Shown here: one piece after another, positions 1 through 8,807 of the stretch | How the letters are laid out: every line of letters starts with the position of its first letter | How positions within the stretch are numbered: the stretch's first letter is position 1 | From: an uncultured Litoreibacter sp. | GTDB lineage: Bacteria > Pseudomonadota > Alphaproteobacteria > Rhodobacterales > Rhodobacteraceae | Direction: 5' to 3' | NCBI GenBank assembly: GCA_947492995.1 | Contig: CANLOU010000002.1 | Location: forward strand, 62,001-126,000 | Length of the DNA: 64,000 nucleotides | Made by a program: the position numbers and the translations under genes | The notes under the pieces: generated by a model | What the model was told of the DNA's origin: nothing | The model's input: the letters and a program-made list of their open reading frames with translations, nothing else | Database searches by the model: none

Positions 1-37
1 TTCCCTGCGCCGGGCGCTGCAGCCGTGGAGGGACTAG
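1..37 (+). CDS. possible C-terminal tail of an upstream gene (partial)
   Basis: The first 37 bases can be read in one frame as an open tail (SLRRALQPWRD) ending in TAG at 35-37, four bases before the start of the glycosyltransferase gene. Tight spacing would fit an operon of glycan genes entering the window from the left. Only eleven codons are visible, so this is a frame guess and no family can be named. The GGAGGG at about 27-32 lies inside this tail and probably serves as the ribosome binding site of the next gene. Confidence 0.3.
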   Translation, partial: SLRRALQPWRD

Positions 38-40
38 ACG

Positions 41-958
41 ATGTCTGAGCCAAACCGACCGATAATCATCAATTCGAAACTCGGCTCCATGGGGCGCTTC
101 GCAAACAAGGCCTTTCAATACATGTTCCTGCGCACATACGCTGCCGAGCATAATTTTGACTTCGCCAACCTCCCGTGGGAGGGCGATGAGATGTACCATG
201 TCCGTCCCGGCGTTGATCCGCTGCCGGAGGTTGCGCGGGTGGTGGAGCAGACCAAATACGGGCTGGACGCGTGCGACATCGTAAACGCGTCCAAGCCTAT
301 CGGGGATGCGGATTTGCAAGGGTTTTTCCAGTATAACATGGGGTATTACGCACCTTACCGCGCCGAAATCGAGGCAGAATTCGCCCATAAAGGCCTTTAC
401 CTGAAGGCAGAGCAGGCGCTGCGGTCAGGGTTTGACGCATTGCCCGGCCCGGTCGCAGTGGTCCATCTGCGTCGGGGCGATTACGGCACGGATGTCTTTT
501 TCCTGCCGCCCAACGCCTGGTATGTCGACTGGTTGCGGACATTGCGCAAGGCGGAGCCTGATCTGCAGCTCTACATCGCCACCGACGATCCCACTGCGGC
601 AGGAACAGATTTTGACGAATTTCAGCGTGTGACGGTGGAGCAGCTGAATGTGCCGCCGGTTCCCCACGGTTTCTTCTACGACTTCACGGCGCTGCGTTTG
701 GGCGATCATATTGCCATCGCCAATTCCAGCTTCTCCTTCCTTGCCTCGGCCCTCAATAAAACGGCGCGCTCCACCATGCGGCCCGACCCGTCGGTGGGCG
801 CATTGGTGCCCTTTGAGCCGTGGACCTCTGACCCGCTGATCCGCAGCCACATCGCCGAGGAGATGGGCGAGACCTTTATGAGCCAACGCGCCAGATCGCG
901 GACGAAATATAAGACCCGCAAATTCTTCAAACGCCTGCTGCCATGGGGCCGCACATGA
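41..958 (+). CDS. GT11-like glycosyltransferase (alpha-1,2-fucosyltransferase family)
   Basis: The 305-residue protein has the marks of glycosyltransferase family 11. An N-terminal GSMGRFANKAFQYMF segment resembles the GGLGNQxFQYA motif. HLRRGDY at about residue 142 is the GT11 nucleotide-sugar motif HxRRGD, and IANSSFSFLAS near residue 235 matches the family's C-terminal motif. GT11 enzymes transfer fucose (or a related sugar) from a GDP-sugar to galactose-type acceptors of surface glycans; donor and acceptor here are unknown. No signal peptide is seen, so it should act on the cytoplasmic face. The C-terminus is very basic, which may aid membrane association. The stop overlaps the next glycosyltransferase start by ATGA, so the two are probably co-translated. 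Family is fairly secure, exact activity is not. Confidence 0.75.
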   Translation: MSEPNRPIIINSKLGSMGRFANKAFQYMFLRTYAAEHNFDFANLPWEGDEMYHVRPGVDPLPEVARVVEQTKYGLDACDIVNASKPIGDADLQGFFQYNMGYYAPYRAEIEAEFAHKGLYLKAEQALRSGFDALPGPVAVVHLRRGDYGTDVFFLPPNAWYVDWLRTLRKAEPDLQLYIATDDPTAAGTDFDEFQRVTVEQLNVPPVPHGFFYDFTALRLGDHIAIANSSFSFLASALNKTARSTMRPDPSVGALVPFEPWTSDPLIRSHIAEEMGETFMSQRARSRTKYKTRKFFKRLLPWGRT

Positions 959-1779
959 TCCCGATTTACTACATCAACCTTGATCGTGTCCCCGAACGCC
1001 GGGCCTTCATGGAGGACCAGTTTGCGCAGCAGGGCCTGACGGCGCATCGCGTGCCCGCCGTTGACGCCTTTGACGCGCCGCAGCCGCCGGAATACGCTCC
1101 CGCCAGTGGGCTGGAACGGTGGAGCCTGACCGCGTCAGAGGTTGCGTGTTTTGAAAGCCATCGCCTCGCGTGGCGTACAATCCGCGATGGCGAAGCGCCT
1201 TGCGGCGTGGTGATGGAAGACGATGCGATCCTGAGCGCGGGCTTTGCGGCGGCGCTTGCCACGCTCCCGCAGGCAGCACTGGCCGCTGACGTCATCAAAT
1301 TGGACGGGGCAAATCAGCGACGCCGTTTCGGGCCATTTGTCGAGATTGGGGGGGTGCCCCTGCGCGCGATTGAGCAAACAATCGGCAGCGCGGCAGCCTA
1401 TCTCATCAGTCGGGATGCGGCGGCCAAGCTGGAGGCGCGGGCTGCTCGGTATTGCGACCATCTCGACGACTACATTTTTACGCCAACGCGGGACTGGGCG
1501 CCCCTGCAGCTTGACCCGGCGGTCGCGGTGCAGGGGATGTTTGTGCAAGAAGATCGCGCCGCACGAGACCAAAGTGTCGACAAAAGCGAACGCACTTCCG
1601 ATGCGCGGATAAACGCCACAAAAATGCGTGGACCCCTGACGTATCGCCTGTCGAAAGAGATGAAGCGCGGCATACGAAAGCTACGTTGGGCGCTATGGGA
1701 TGACAAACGCAGGCTCGCCGGCGGCGGACTGATAGGGTGCCCGCCGCTGGCCGATGATTTGGGCCGTTACCGCAGTTGA
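955..1779 (+). CDS. GT25 family glycosyltransferase (LPS/LOS galactosyltransferase-like)
   Basis: The protein begins IPIYYINLDRVPERR, the hallmark opening of GT25 lipooligosaccharide glycosyltransferases. It continues with SEVACFESHRLAWR and the GVVMEDDA donor-binding acidic motif near residue 85. GT25 enzymes usually add galactose or another hexose to outer-surface glycolipids at the inner membrane's cytoplasmic side. The tracked ORF starts at 943, but ATG at 955 overlaps the upstream stop as ATGA and begins the conserved strand directly, so I prefer 955 (274 residues). The C-terminal 60 residues are basic and not recognised. It pairs with the GT11-like gene, suggesting two steps of one surface glycan. 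It ends before a double-hairpin terminator. Confidence 0.8.
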   Translation: MIPIYYINLDRVPERRAFMEDQFAQQGLTAHRVPAVDAFDAPQPPEYAPASGLERWSLTASEVACFESHRLAWRTIRDGEAPCGVVMEDDAILSAGFAAALATLPQAALAADVIKLDGANQRRRFGPFVEIGGVPLRAIEQTIGSAAAYLISRDAAAKLEARAARYCDHLDDYIFTPTRDWAPLQLDPAVAVQGMFVQEDRAARDQSVDKSERTSDARINATKMRGPLTYRLSKEMKRGIRKLRWALWDDKRRLAGGGLIGCPPLADDLGRYRS

Positions 1780-1784
1780 GCAGT

Positions 1785-1831
1785 AAATTCCTTCTCCGAA
1801 GGAATTTGAATTTTCTTCGCAGAAGAAAATT
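1785..1831. terminator. paired perfect hairpins between convergent genes
   Basis: Two adjacent inverted repeats: AAATTCCTT-ctccg-AAGGAATTT (1785-1807) and AATTTTCTTC-gca-GAAGAAAATT (1809-1831). Both stems are perfect. They fill the gap between the ends of the GT25 gene and cpdB, so they can act as a bidirectional terminator. This is one copy of a family of such pairs in the window. Confidence 0.75.
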
Positions 1832-1836
1832 ACCCC

Positions 1837-3795
1837 TCAAAGGGAGATGCGGAAACGCGCAAACCCATCTGGACCGTCACCCGCTTCTTCGATCGCGACG
1901 CCCGGCACATCCGCAGCATAGGCTTTGGCGGCTGGCCCTGTGTCAAACAGCACTGTCGTGCCTTCCATCGGCTTGAAGGACCAGTTGGCGTCGGCCCGCG
2001 GGCTGATGGTGCCCTTCTCGACAATGTAGCGCACGATCACGTCGCGGTTGGTGTCCGGCCCCTCGAAGATGGTGGTGTCAGGCGTAGCCCCCGGGAAGTT
2101 GCCACCGCCGCCCGCGCGGTAATTGTTGGTGGCGATGATGAATTCCGCCGCCATATCAAGCGGTTTGCCGTCATAGGTCAGCCCCGTGATCCGCGACGCG
2201 TCAGGGTTCAGCACCTCGCCCTTGGGGTCGTATTTCGATGGCTGCGACAGGTCGATCTGGTATTCGACCCCGTCGATCACGTCGAAATTGTAGCTGGGGA
2301 AGTCGGGGTTCAGCAGCACCACGTCCTGCGCGCCGGCCTCCACCTGGTTGAACATGCCCGCAGAGCGTTCCAGCCAGTCCTTCACCTGCGCGCCCGTCAC
2401 CCGCACGGCGCGGGCGGTGTTGGGATAGAGATACAGGTCCGAGACGTTCTTGATCGCCACATCGCCTTTGGGCACATCCGTGAAATACTCCGGCCCGCCC
2501 CGGCCTCCGGCCTTGAAGGGTGCGGCGGCGGACAGGATCGGCAGGCCCTCATGCTCGGTGCCTTTCATCATCTGCTCGATATACCAAAGCTGGGCAATCG
2601 ACACGATCTGCACCGACGGGTCATCGGCCACCAAAGCAAAATAGCTGTGCAGCGGGGCATCCGTCTTGCCGACCGCGCGGCGCACATAGGCCAGCGTTTC
2701 GTCATGCTCGGCCTGCACCGAGGCCAGCACCGCCGCGTCGCTTTCGACCAGCGCGGTGGTGGAGCGGTCCTCGTTGCGCTTCGAAATTGGTCGCGCCTCG
2801 GTCTCGGCCGAGACCACCCGCCAGTCATTGCCGTCCTTCTCGAGCAGCAGGTCGATCAGCCCCATATGGCTGCCCCAGAACCCGCCCATCGTGGCGGGTG
2901 TGCCCATCAAGGTGCCCGCGTCAATGTCGGTGCCGGTGAAGTTCTCGTAAGCGGGCGAGGGGAAGACCAGATGGCTGTGGCCGGTCAGGATGGCGTCGAC
3001 CCCGTCAAGGCCTGCCAACGGCACGGCGGCGTTCTCCATCCCGTCCTCAGCCGTAGGGGCGCCAATGCCGGAATGCGACAGCACCACGATGATGTCGGCG
3101 CCTTGTTCCTTCATCTGCGGCAGGTAGGCCTGCGCGGTCTCGATGATGTCGCGGGCCTGCACATTGCCTTCCAGATGGCGGCGGTCCCAGCCCATGACCT
3201 GCGGCGGCACAAAGCCGATGAGGCCGACCTTGATGTCATGCTCAGCGCCGGACCCGTCGGTCACCTTGTGGTCCAAAATCACGTAAGGCGGGATCAGCGT
3301 TGTGTCCTTGGTCGGGTCGCTGCCCATCTCTTTGACCACGTTGGCGTTGACCACCGGGAACTTCGCGCCTGCCAGCGCCTTCATCAGGAACTCCAGCCCG
3401 TAGTTGAACTCGTGGTTGCCCAGGGTGGAGGCGTCAAAGCCCAGCGTGTTCATGGCGGCGATGACGGGGTGCATGTCGCCCTCTTTCATGCCGCGCTCAT
3501 AGGCGATGTAGTCGCCCATCGGGTTGCCTTGCAGGAAGTCCCCATTGTCGATCAGCAGCGCGTTGGTGGCCTCGTCCCGAATGCCCCTAATCAGCGACGC
3601 GGTGCGCGCCAGCCCAACGGTGTCGCGCGGTTTGTCGGCGTAATAGTCGTAGGGGAACACATGCACATGCAGGTCGGTGGTCTCCATGATGCGCAGATGC
3701 GCCTGATTGGTGGCCGCATTGGCCGAGAATGGATGCAACGCGATAAAGCCAGCTGTGCTGGCCAGAAAGTGGCGACGGTTCAGCGTGATCGACAT
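1837..3795 (-). CDS. cpdB: 2',3'-cyclic-nucleotide 2'-phosphodiesterase / 3'-nucleotidase, periplasmic
   Basis: The 652-residue product has a twin-arginine-like leader ([15 protein letters not shown]) ending near ANA, then the metallophosphatase core: [16 protein letters not shown], a GDFLQG metal motif, LGNHEFNYG, and GHSHLVFP. A 5'-nucleotidase C-terminal substrate domain follows ([13 protein letters not shown] near the end). CpdB hydrolyses 2',3'-cyclic nucleotides and 3'-nucleotides in the periplasm so that nucleosides and phosphate can be scavenged. The track starts at 3840, but ATG at 3795 follows a GGGGGG-rich Shine-Dalgarno and starts exactly at the leader, so I use it. Length fits the family. 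It is monocistronic and convergent with the GT25 gene. Confidence 0.92.
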   Translation of the reverse strand: MSITLNRRHFLASTAGFIALHPFSANAATNQAHLRIMETTDLHVHVFPYDYYADKPRDTVGLARTASLIRGIRDEATNALLIDNGDFLQGNPMGDYIAYERGMKEGDMHPVIAAMNTLGFDASTLGNHEFNYGLEFLMKALAGAKFPVVNANVVKEMGSDPTKDTTLIPPYVILDHKVTDGSGAEHDIKVGLIGFVPPQVMGWDRRHLEGNVQARDIIETAQAYLPQMKEQGADIIVVLSHSGIGAPTAEDGMENAAVPLAGLDGVDAILTGHSHLVFPSPAYENFTGTDIDAGTLMGTPATMGGFWGSHMGLIDLLLEKDGNDWRVVSAETEARPISKRNEDRSTTALVESDAAVLASVQAEHDETLAYVRRAVGKTDAPLHSYFALVADDPSVQIVSIAQLWYIEQMMKGTEHEGLPILSAAAPFKAGGRGGPEYFTDVPKGDVAIKNVSDLYLYPNTARAVRVTGAQVKDWLERSAGMFNQVEAGAQDVVLLNPDFPSYNFDVIDGVEYQIDLSQPSKYDPKGEVLNPDASRITGLTYDGKPLDMAAEFIIATNNYRAGGGGNFPGATPDTTIFEGPDTNRDVIVRYIVEKGTISPRADANWSFKPMEGTTVLFDTGPAAKAYAADVPGVAIEEAGDGPDGFARFRISL

Positions 3796-4012
3796 GGACG
3801 AATCCCCCCAAAATAAATTTTTCCAGATTGAGCCCGCCAAGTGTAATCGCGATATGACACATTACGAAATGGCGCGATCACGTACCGGCCGCGGACCGGC
3901 ATGTCCGCGCCGATGACAAAAAAATCGAACACAAAACGAATAATGCGTGCCGCTTGCGGGTTACCTGTGCAACCCCACCCCGTTTGGGCGGGGGATCACA
4001 GGGAGGCAACAC
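3796..4012. promoter_or_regulatory. divergent intergenic region cpdB / YceI-like gene
   Basis: These 217 bases must hold the promoters of two divergent exported-protein genes. On the cpdB strand TGTCATATCGCGATTACA resembles a degenerate PhoB box: a good first half, four of seven in the second. Just before the YceI-like gene, CCCC-N9-GGGCGGGG can form a hairpin ahead of the GGGAGG ribosome binding site. No ORF in it is convincing. Confidence 0.35.
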
Positions 4013-4612
4013 ATGCTCAATTCACTCAAATCACTCGCCTTGGCCACGGCCATCATCACCACCACATCCATGGCTTTTGCTGACGGCCATGCGAGCAACT
4101 GGACGCTGGATGGCGACAATTCCCGGCTGACATTCGGCTCCATCAAGGGCGACACCACCGGCGAGGCGCATAGCTTCGGCGCGATCTCGGGCGGCGTCAG
4201 TGCAGATGGTGCAACACTGATCGAGGTCGATCTGGCCTCTGTGCAAACCAATATCGACATCCGCAACGAACGGATGATCGAGCATGTTTTCAAAGGCGCG
4301 GGCACCGCGACGCTGGCAGCCAATATCGACATGGACGCGCTCAGCGCCCTGGAGGTCGGCGGCATGACCACCACTGAGGTCGAAGGCGTGCTGACGCTGG
4401 CGGGCACCGAAGTAGAGATCGAGGCCGAGATGTTCGCCGTCCGTCTGTCAGAAGGCACGGTTATGGTCACCACGAATGACATCATCTTTGTCGAGACCGA
4501 AGACCTTGGCATCACCGAAGGGGTCAACAAATTGATGGAATTGGCAGGGCTCGACTCCATCACCCGCACAACCCCGGTTGTGATGCGGCTGATCTTCAAC
4601 GTGGACGGCTAA
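4013..4612 (+). CDS. YceI-like periplasmic protein
   Basis: A 199-residue exported protein with a clear signal peptide (LNSLKSLALATAIITTTSMAFA). The mature part, SNWTLDGDNSRLTFGSIKG, followed by repeated beta-strand patterns and NIDIRNERMIEHVF, fits the YceI lipocalin-like barrel that binds isoprenoid or other lipophilic molecules in the periplasm. The longer ORF from 3947 is not needed, since ATG 4013 has GGGAGG twelve bases upstream and begins the signal peptide. The ligand is unknown. The next gene, another exported protein, follows after about 80 bases on the same strand. Confidence 0.75.
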   Translation: MLNSLKSLALATAIITTTSMAFADGHASNWTLDGDNSRLTFGSIKGDTTGEAHSFGAISGGVSADGATLIEVDLASVQTNIDIRNERMIEHVFKGAGTATLAANIDMDALSALEVGGMTTTEVEGVLTLAGTEVEIEAEMFAVRLSEGTVMVTTNDIIFVETEDLGITEGVNKLMELAGLDSITRTTPVVMRLIFNVDG

Positions 4613-4695
4613 AGGCCACTGGCGGGCCCATCTGCGGCGGTCTGCATGGATTTGACGGGCTTTCTGGCCTAGCGTTGGCATCGAAGGAGAATTCG

Positions 4696-5508
4696 ATGCC
4701 AACGCGCCGCCCTCTTGTCTGCCAAACACTGTCGCTGGCCCTTGTTATCTTGCTGTGCGCCGTGTCTGTCGGCTCGGCAGGGGAGGCCGTTGTGCAGCGC
4801 GGGGTGTCATATGGCAGTTCCGGTCAAAAGCTGGACGCTTGCACACCCAAAGGGCCGGCCCGCACTGTGTCGATTGTATTCATCCATGGCGGTGGTTTTT
4901 CGCAAGGAAGCCGCGCCGACATGCGCGGGTACTGCAGGCTATTTGCACAAGGCGGGTTTCGCAGCAGCACCATTTCCTACCGTTTGACCTCGCAGGGCCA
5001 CGCATTTCCTGCGGCTCTCACCGATGTGAAAGAGGCGGTGCACTGGATGCGCAAGGAGGCGCAGGGGCCGACCAAAGTCGTGCTGGTGGGCTATTCCGCA
5101 GGTGCCACGCTGGCCTTGTCGGCGGGGTTGGCCGACAGATCCGGCATCGCCGGTATCATCGAGGTCGCGGGGATCAGCGATTTCGAAACGGCGCGGGCGC
5201 AAACCCCACATCGCAGGCTTCGCAAAGACCTTGATGCCTATATTGGCGAGGCATCCCTGAAGGCCGTGTCGCCCGTGTACCATGTCAGCCGGGGCGACCC
5301 GCCTGTTTTCATTTTTCACGGTAAGCAGGACAATCTGGTGCCGGTGTCACAGGCCGTGATTTTGGCAAAAGCGCTGGAGCGTAACGGCGTCAAACACCTG
5401 CTGCGCGTGTTTGATGATGGCGGGCACGGGATCATGTTGCCGGGCAAGCATCTGAAACAATTGCTGCACGAAATGACAGGTTTTCTGGCGGCGATTGACG
5501 CGGGCTAG
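4696..5508 (+). CDS. exported alpha/beta hydrolase (esterase/lipase-like)
   Basis: The 270-residue protein has a signal peptide ending around VGSAG, then an alpha/beta hydrolase fold. HGGGFSQGS is the oxyanion-hole HGGG motif of the hormone-sensitive-lipase/BD-FAE type, GYSAGATLAL carries the nucleophile Ser elbow, and a late DN plus GGHG supplies the likely Asp and His. The substrate is probably a short acyl ester, released in the periplasm. ATG 4696 has AAGGAGA seven bases upstream; the track start at 4675 is a TTG with no support. The stop shares the palindrome CTAG with the stop of the convergent dehalogenase-like gene, leaving no intergenic space. Confidence 0.75.
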   Translation: MPTRRPLVCQTLSLALVILLCAVSVGSAGEAVVQRGVSYGSSGQKLDACTPKGPARTVSIVFIHGGGFSQGSRADMRGYCRLFAQGGFRSSTISYRLTSQGHAFPAALTDVKEAVHWMRKEAQGPTKVVLVGYSAGATLALSAGLADRSGIAGIIEVAGISDFETARAQTPHRRLRKDLDAYIGEASLKAVSPVYHVSRGDPPVFIFHGKQDNLVPVSQAVILAKALERNGVKHLLRVFDDGGHGIMLPGKHLKQLLHEMTGFLAAIDAG

Positions 5509-6392
5509 CTTTGCATCGCGCCGACGCCCAAAAAGACAAAGGTCTCCCGCAACACGCGGTCGGGCAGTTCTTCCGCCAGATAATGCGCCCCGGGCAGTGA
5601 TTTGCCGGTGACCGTTTCAGCGCGTAATTTCCACAATTCCAGACAGTCGAAATAGGCCTCGATCGCGCCGTTTGCCCCCCACAAGACATGCGTGGGGCAG
5701 GTCAGCTTGCGCGCGCCATCCGCGTCGTCATGCTCAATGTCGATGGTCGCCGCCGCGCGGTAGTCCTCGCAGGATGCATGGATCACCGCCTTGTTGGAAA
5801 AGGCGTTGTGGTAGGCCGCCCGCGCTTCGGGGGCAAAAGGCCCGTCGCCCGCTGCGCCAAAGGTGCATTTTTTGTCCCAGAAGTCACGCGGGTCGGCCTC
5901 GATCATCCGCTCGGGCAGGGGATAGGGTTCGGTCAGGTAGAACCAATGCGCGTAGGTGCGCGCAAAGCCCAGCGTGGTGCCCGCATACATCTCCCGCGTT
6001 GGCGCGATGTCCAGAATGATGAGCTTGCGCACCGCATAGGGGCTGTCCATGCCCAGCCGGTGCGCGACGCGGGCTCCGCGGTCATGCGACAGGATGTCGA
6101 ATGTCTTGAACCCGAAATGTTTCATCAGCGAGATCATATCGGCGGCCATTTCGCGTTTGCTCATCTGGCTGTGGTCGGGCCGGGTGCGCGGGCAGGTGGA
6201 CGCGCCATAGCCCCGCAGGTCGGGGGCAATGACGGTGAACCGCTTCGCAAGGTCAGGCGCAATCTTGTGCCACATCACATGGGTTTGCGGGTAGCCATGC
6301 AGCAGCAATAGCGGCGGGCCGGACCCGCCTATGCGGCCATGGATTGTGACGTCGCCAATGGCGTGCGCGAAACTCTTGAAACCCTCAAACAT
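5505..6392 (-). CDS. fluoroacetate/haloacetate dehalogenase-type alpha/beta hydrolase
   Basis: A 295-residue cytoplasmic alpha/beta hydrolase with LLLHGYPQTHVMW and the nucleophile elbow HDRGARVAHR. Counting from ATG 6392, Asp104, Arg105, Arg108, Asp128, His149-Trp150, Tyr211 and His270 line up, with near-identical spacing, with the published set of fluoroacetate dehalogenase RPA1163 (Asp110, Arg111, Arg114, Asp134, His155, Trp156, Tyr219, His280). Those residues bind the carboxylate, hold the halide and form the triad, so hydrolytic dehalogenation of haloacetates (EC 3.8.1.3) is a reasoned prediction. The longer start at 6458 would run through a terminator hairpin and lacks the family's N-terminus. 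An epoxide-hydrolase-like role cannot be excluded. Confidence 0.8.
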   Translation of the reverse strand: MFEGFKSFAHAIGDVTIHGRIGGSGPPLLLLHGYPQTHVMWHKIAPDLAKRFTVIAPDLRGYGASTCPRTRPDHSQMSKREMAADMISLMKHFGFKTFDILSHDRGARVAHRLGMDSPYAVRKLIILDIAPTREMYAGTTLGFARTYAHWFYLTEPYPLPERMIEADPRDFWDKKCTFGAAGDGPFAPEARAAYHNAFSNKAVIHASCEDYRAAATIDIEHDDADGARKLTCPTHVLWGANGAIEAYFDCLELWKLRAETVTGKSLPGAHYLAEELPDRVLRETFVFLGVGAMQS

Positions 6393-6415
6393 GGTCTCAC
6401 TATACGCATGCAAAA

Positions 6416-6446
6416 GGCGCGCACCAGATGGCGCGCGCCTCTTTTT
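6416..6446. terminator. bidirectional hairpin terminator
   Basis: GGCGCGC-N10-GCGCGCC with A-rich sequence on one side and TCTTTTT on the other. It lies just beyond the stop of the AGCS symporter and before the start of the dehalogenase, so it separates the two minus-strand units and argues against the 6458 start of the latter. Confidence 0.75.
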
Positions 6447-6460
6447 GGTATCCGGCAAAA

Positions 6461-8014
6461 TTAGTGGGAATACTTCTTGATCTCACCCGATTTCAGCCGT
6501 GCCGCGTAGCTGTTCAGCTCGGTCTTCACCAGCTTCATCAGGAAGTAGAGGCAGAAGATGTTGACCACAGCCATCGCAAAGATCGCCGCGTCCGAGAAGT
6601 CGATGACGGGGCCAAGCGACGCCGCCGCACCGATCACGATGAACACGCAGAAGATCAGCTTGAAAATCAGCTCCGTGGTTTTGCCCTCGCCAAACAGGTA
6701 GGTCCACGCCTTCAGCCCGTAATAGCTCCATGAAATCATGGTGGAGAAGGCGAAGAGAACCACCGCAATGGCCAGCACAAACGGAAACCAGCTGATCCCG
6801 GAGGCAAAAGCCGCCGATGTCAGCGCCACGCCGGAATTGCCGTCCACAGTCGCAATCGCGGTGCCCGCTTCGTTCAGCACGTACAGGCCGGTGGCCTCAT
6901 CAATGATAAGCTGTTGCGAGATCACGATCACCAGCGCTGTCATCGTGCAGATGACCACGGTGTCGATCAGCGGCTCCAGCAGGGACACGAAGCCTTCGGT
7001 GATCGGCTCTTTGGTTTTCACCGCCGAATGCGCAATCGCCGCAGACCCAACGCCGGCCTCGTTCGAAAACGCCGCCCGCTTGAACCCTTGGATCAGCGCG
7101 CCGACCATGCCGCCGGCAACGCCCAGACCTGTGAAGGCCCCGCCGAAAATCTGGCCAAAGGCCCAGCCGATTTTGTCGTAGTTGACGATCAGGATAATCA
7201 ACGCTGCGCCGACATAAAGGATGCCCATGAACGGGACAATTTTCTCTGTCACGCGGGCGATGGATTTGACGCCGCCCACGATCACCACAAACACGATGGC
7301 CGCAAAGATGAACCCGGTGATGAGGCCAGAGAACTCAAAGCCCACCACGCCTTGGATCTGCGCATGCGCTTGGTTGGCCTGGAACATGTTGCCCCCGCCC
7401 AAGGCGCCCAGGATACAGAAGACCGAGAACAGCACCGCCAGAATTTTGCCGCCCGGCAGGCCCAGCTCGTTGAAGCCCTTCGAGATGTAGTACATCGGCC
7501 CGCCAGAGACGGTCCCGTCGGGGTACTCGTTGCGGTATTTCACGCCCAAGGTACATTCGGTGAACTTGGACGCCATGCCCAAAAGGCCCGCAAGGATCAT
7601 CCAGAACGTCGCTCCCGGCCCGCCGATGCCAACGGCAACGGCCACGCCTGCGATGTTCCCAAGCCCCACGGTGCCCGACAGGGCCGTTGCAAGCGCTTGG
7701 AAATGGCTCACTTCGCCTGCGTCCTCTGGGTCGGAATAGTCGCCCTTCACCAGCCCAATCGCGTGGCCGAAGAAGCGGAACTGAACAACGCCAAAATAGA
7801 CCGTGAACACGGTCGCTGCGATCACCAGCCACATAACGATCCACGGGAAATTGGTTCCCGGGAACGACATGAAGATGAAGTTCACAAACGGCCCGGTGGC
7901 GGCCGCAAAGGCTTCGTTCACTTTCTGGTCGAGGCTCATCGCCTCCTGCGCAAAGGCAGGTGACGCCAGAGCCGTCATCGCCGTCAAAGCGGCGGTTTTG
8001 ATATAGGTTTTCAT
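6461..8014 (-). CDS. sodium:alanine/amino acid symporter, AGCS family
   Basis: A 517-residue polytopic membrane protein of the alanine/glycine:cation symporter family. The signature TVGLGNIAGVAVAVGIGGPGA, GTVSGGPMYYI and the later FSNEAGVGSAAIAHSA are all present. About eleven hydrophobic segments follow a cleavable signal-like leader ending AFAQE, which is unusual for classical AGCS members but common in roseobacter homologs as far as I know. It imports small neutral amino acids with Na+. A universal stress protein gene sits 12 bases upstream on the same strand, so the two form an operon. A strong hairpin terminator follows. Substrate specificity is not readable. Confidence 0.9.
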   Translation of the reverse strand: MKTYIKTAALTAMTALASPAFAQEAMSLDQKVNEAFAAATGPFVNFIFMSFPGTNFPWIVMWLVIAATVFTVYFGVVQFRFFGHAIGLVKGDYSDPEDAGEVSHFQALATALSGTVGLGNIAGVAVAVGIGGPGATFWMILAGLLGMASKFTECTLGVKYRNEYPDGTVSGGPMYYISKGFNELGLPGGKILAVLFSVFCILGALGGGNMFQANQAHAQIQGVVGFEFSGLITGFIFAAIVFVVIVGGVKSIARVTEKIVPFMGILYVGAALIILIVNYDKIGWAFGQIFGGAFTGLGVAGGMVGALIQGFKRAAFSNEAGVGSAAIAHSAVKTKEPITEGFVSLLEPLIDTVVICTMTALVIVISQQLIIDEATGLYVLNEAGTAIATVDGNSGVALTSAAFASGISWFPFVLAIAVVLFAFSTMISWSYYGLKAWTYLFGEGKTTELIFKLIFCVFIVIGAAASLGPVIDFSDAAIFAMAVVNIFCLYFLMKLVKTELNSYAARLKSGEIKKYSH

Positions 8015-8026
8015 GTGTATGTCCCC

Positions 8027-8464
8027 TTAACCCACGACCGTGACGGGCACGGAGGCTTCCATCACAAGATTCGCGGTTGAGCTGCCAAACAGCCGTTTCG
8101 ACAGGCTTTGATCGGTGGAGCGGGCCACCACGATCTGCGCGGCCCCGCTGTCCTTGGCCACCTTGTTCAGCGTGTCGGCGACGTTGCCATGTTTCACATG
8201 CCCCGTCACAGTCAGGCCCGCTTGGGTCAGTTTCGCAACCGCGGGGTCAACCACCCGTTCGCGCGCCAGGGAAATCTCCTCTTCGCGGCGCTTGTGGCGT
8301 TGTGCGTTTTCTTCCGCCGTCTGAAACGAGTAGGGCGACCACTCGATCACATAGACCACCAGCAATTCGCAGCTGCCGATTTGCTCGGCCAATGTGGTTG
8401 CGAAGTCCAGTGCGCGCTCGCCGGAACTGTGTCCATCCAGCCCGATCACTAATTTCGTAGACAT
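8027..8464 (-). CDS. universal stress protein (UspA family)
   Basis: The 145-residue protein begins TKLVIGLDGHSSGERALDFA and ends with HGNVADTLNKVAKDSGAAQIVVARS followed by a SSTANLVMEASVPVTVV tail, the Usp fold with a variant of the ATP-binding G-2x-G-9x-G(S/T) motif (here GSSTANLV). Such proteins often modulate a partner transporter or a stress response. ATG 8464 has AGGAGAG upstream; the track start at 8557 adds an unsupported tail. It is the first gene of an operon with the AGCS symporter, so a regulatory role on the transporter or the same stress stimulus is plausible. Confidence 0.88.
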   Translation of the reverse strand: MSTKLVIGLDGHSSGERALDFATTLAEQIGSCELLVVYVIEWSPYSFQTAEENAQRHKRREEEISLARERVVDPAVAKLTQAGLTVTGHVKHGNVADTLNKVAKDSGAAQIVVARSTDQSLSKRLFGSSTANLVMEASVPVTVVG

Positions 8465-8807
8465 AATAATAGTCTCTCCTGTCCTGACCGCCCCGTGCAG
8501 TGCTGCGTCGAACATGGGCCATTTTGCGCGTTTTGATGCGCGTTCGGCGGGCAGCAAAGGCGGTCGAGTGTAATTTTTCGGCCCATCGTAACATCGTAGT
8601 GAAATTCACCGAGTATATGCGCTGATGCTGGGCCGAACGCAGGGAATTGACCCAAAAATCGGTGATATACGAGGCAAACTCTCCGATTCTCAATTTTTGA
8701 TACGAATGGCGAATCGTTAATACTGGTACTCTATCTCGAAACTGCTGCGGACCTATGCAAATTTCCACCGCGCTCGTCAGCAACCTCAATTTGCCGTCCG
8801 CAATTGG
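8465..8807. promoter_or_regulatory. 343-bp intergenic region upstream of usp operon
   Basis: The region separates the usp-symporter operon from the end of the unrecognised Tat-like gene, both on the minus strand. It is clearly more AT-rich than flanking genes. It should carry the usp promoter and the terminator of the upstream operon, but I found no convincing -35/-10 pair and no convincing ORF. The tracked ORF 8247-8789 is a frame shadow. Confidence 0.35.

Noticed and set aside
2551-3816. 421-residue plus-strand ORF opposite cpdB
   Set aside because: Covers the cpdB gene in antisense; CpdB carries all family motifs, this ORF none.
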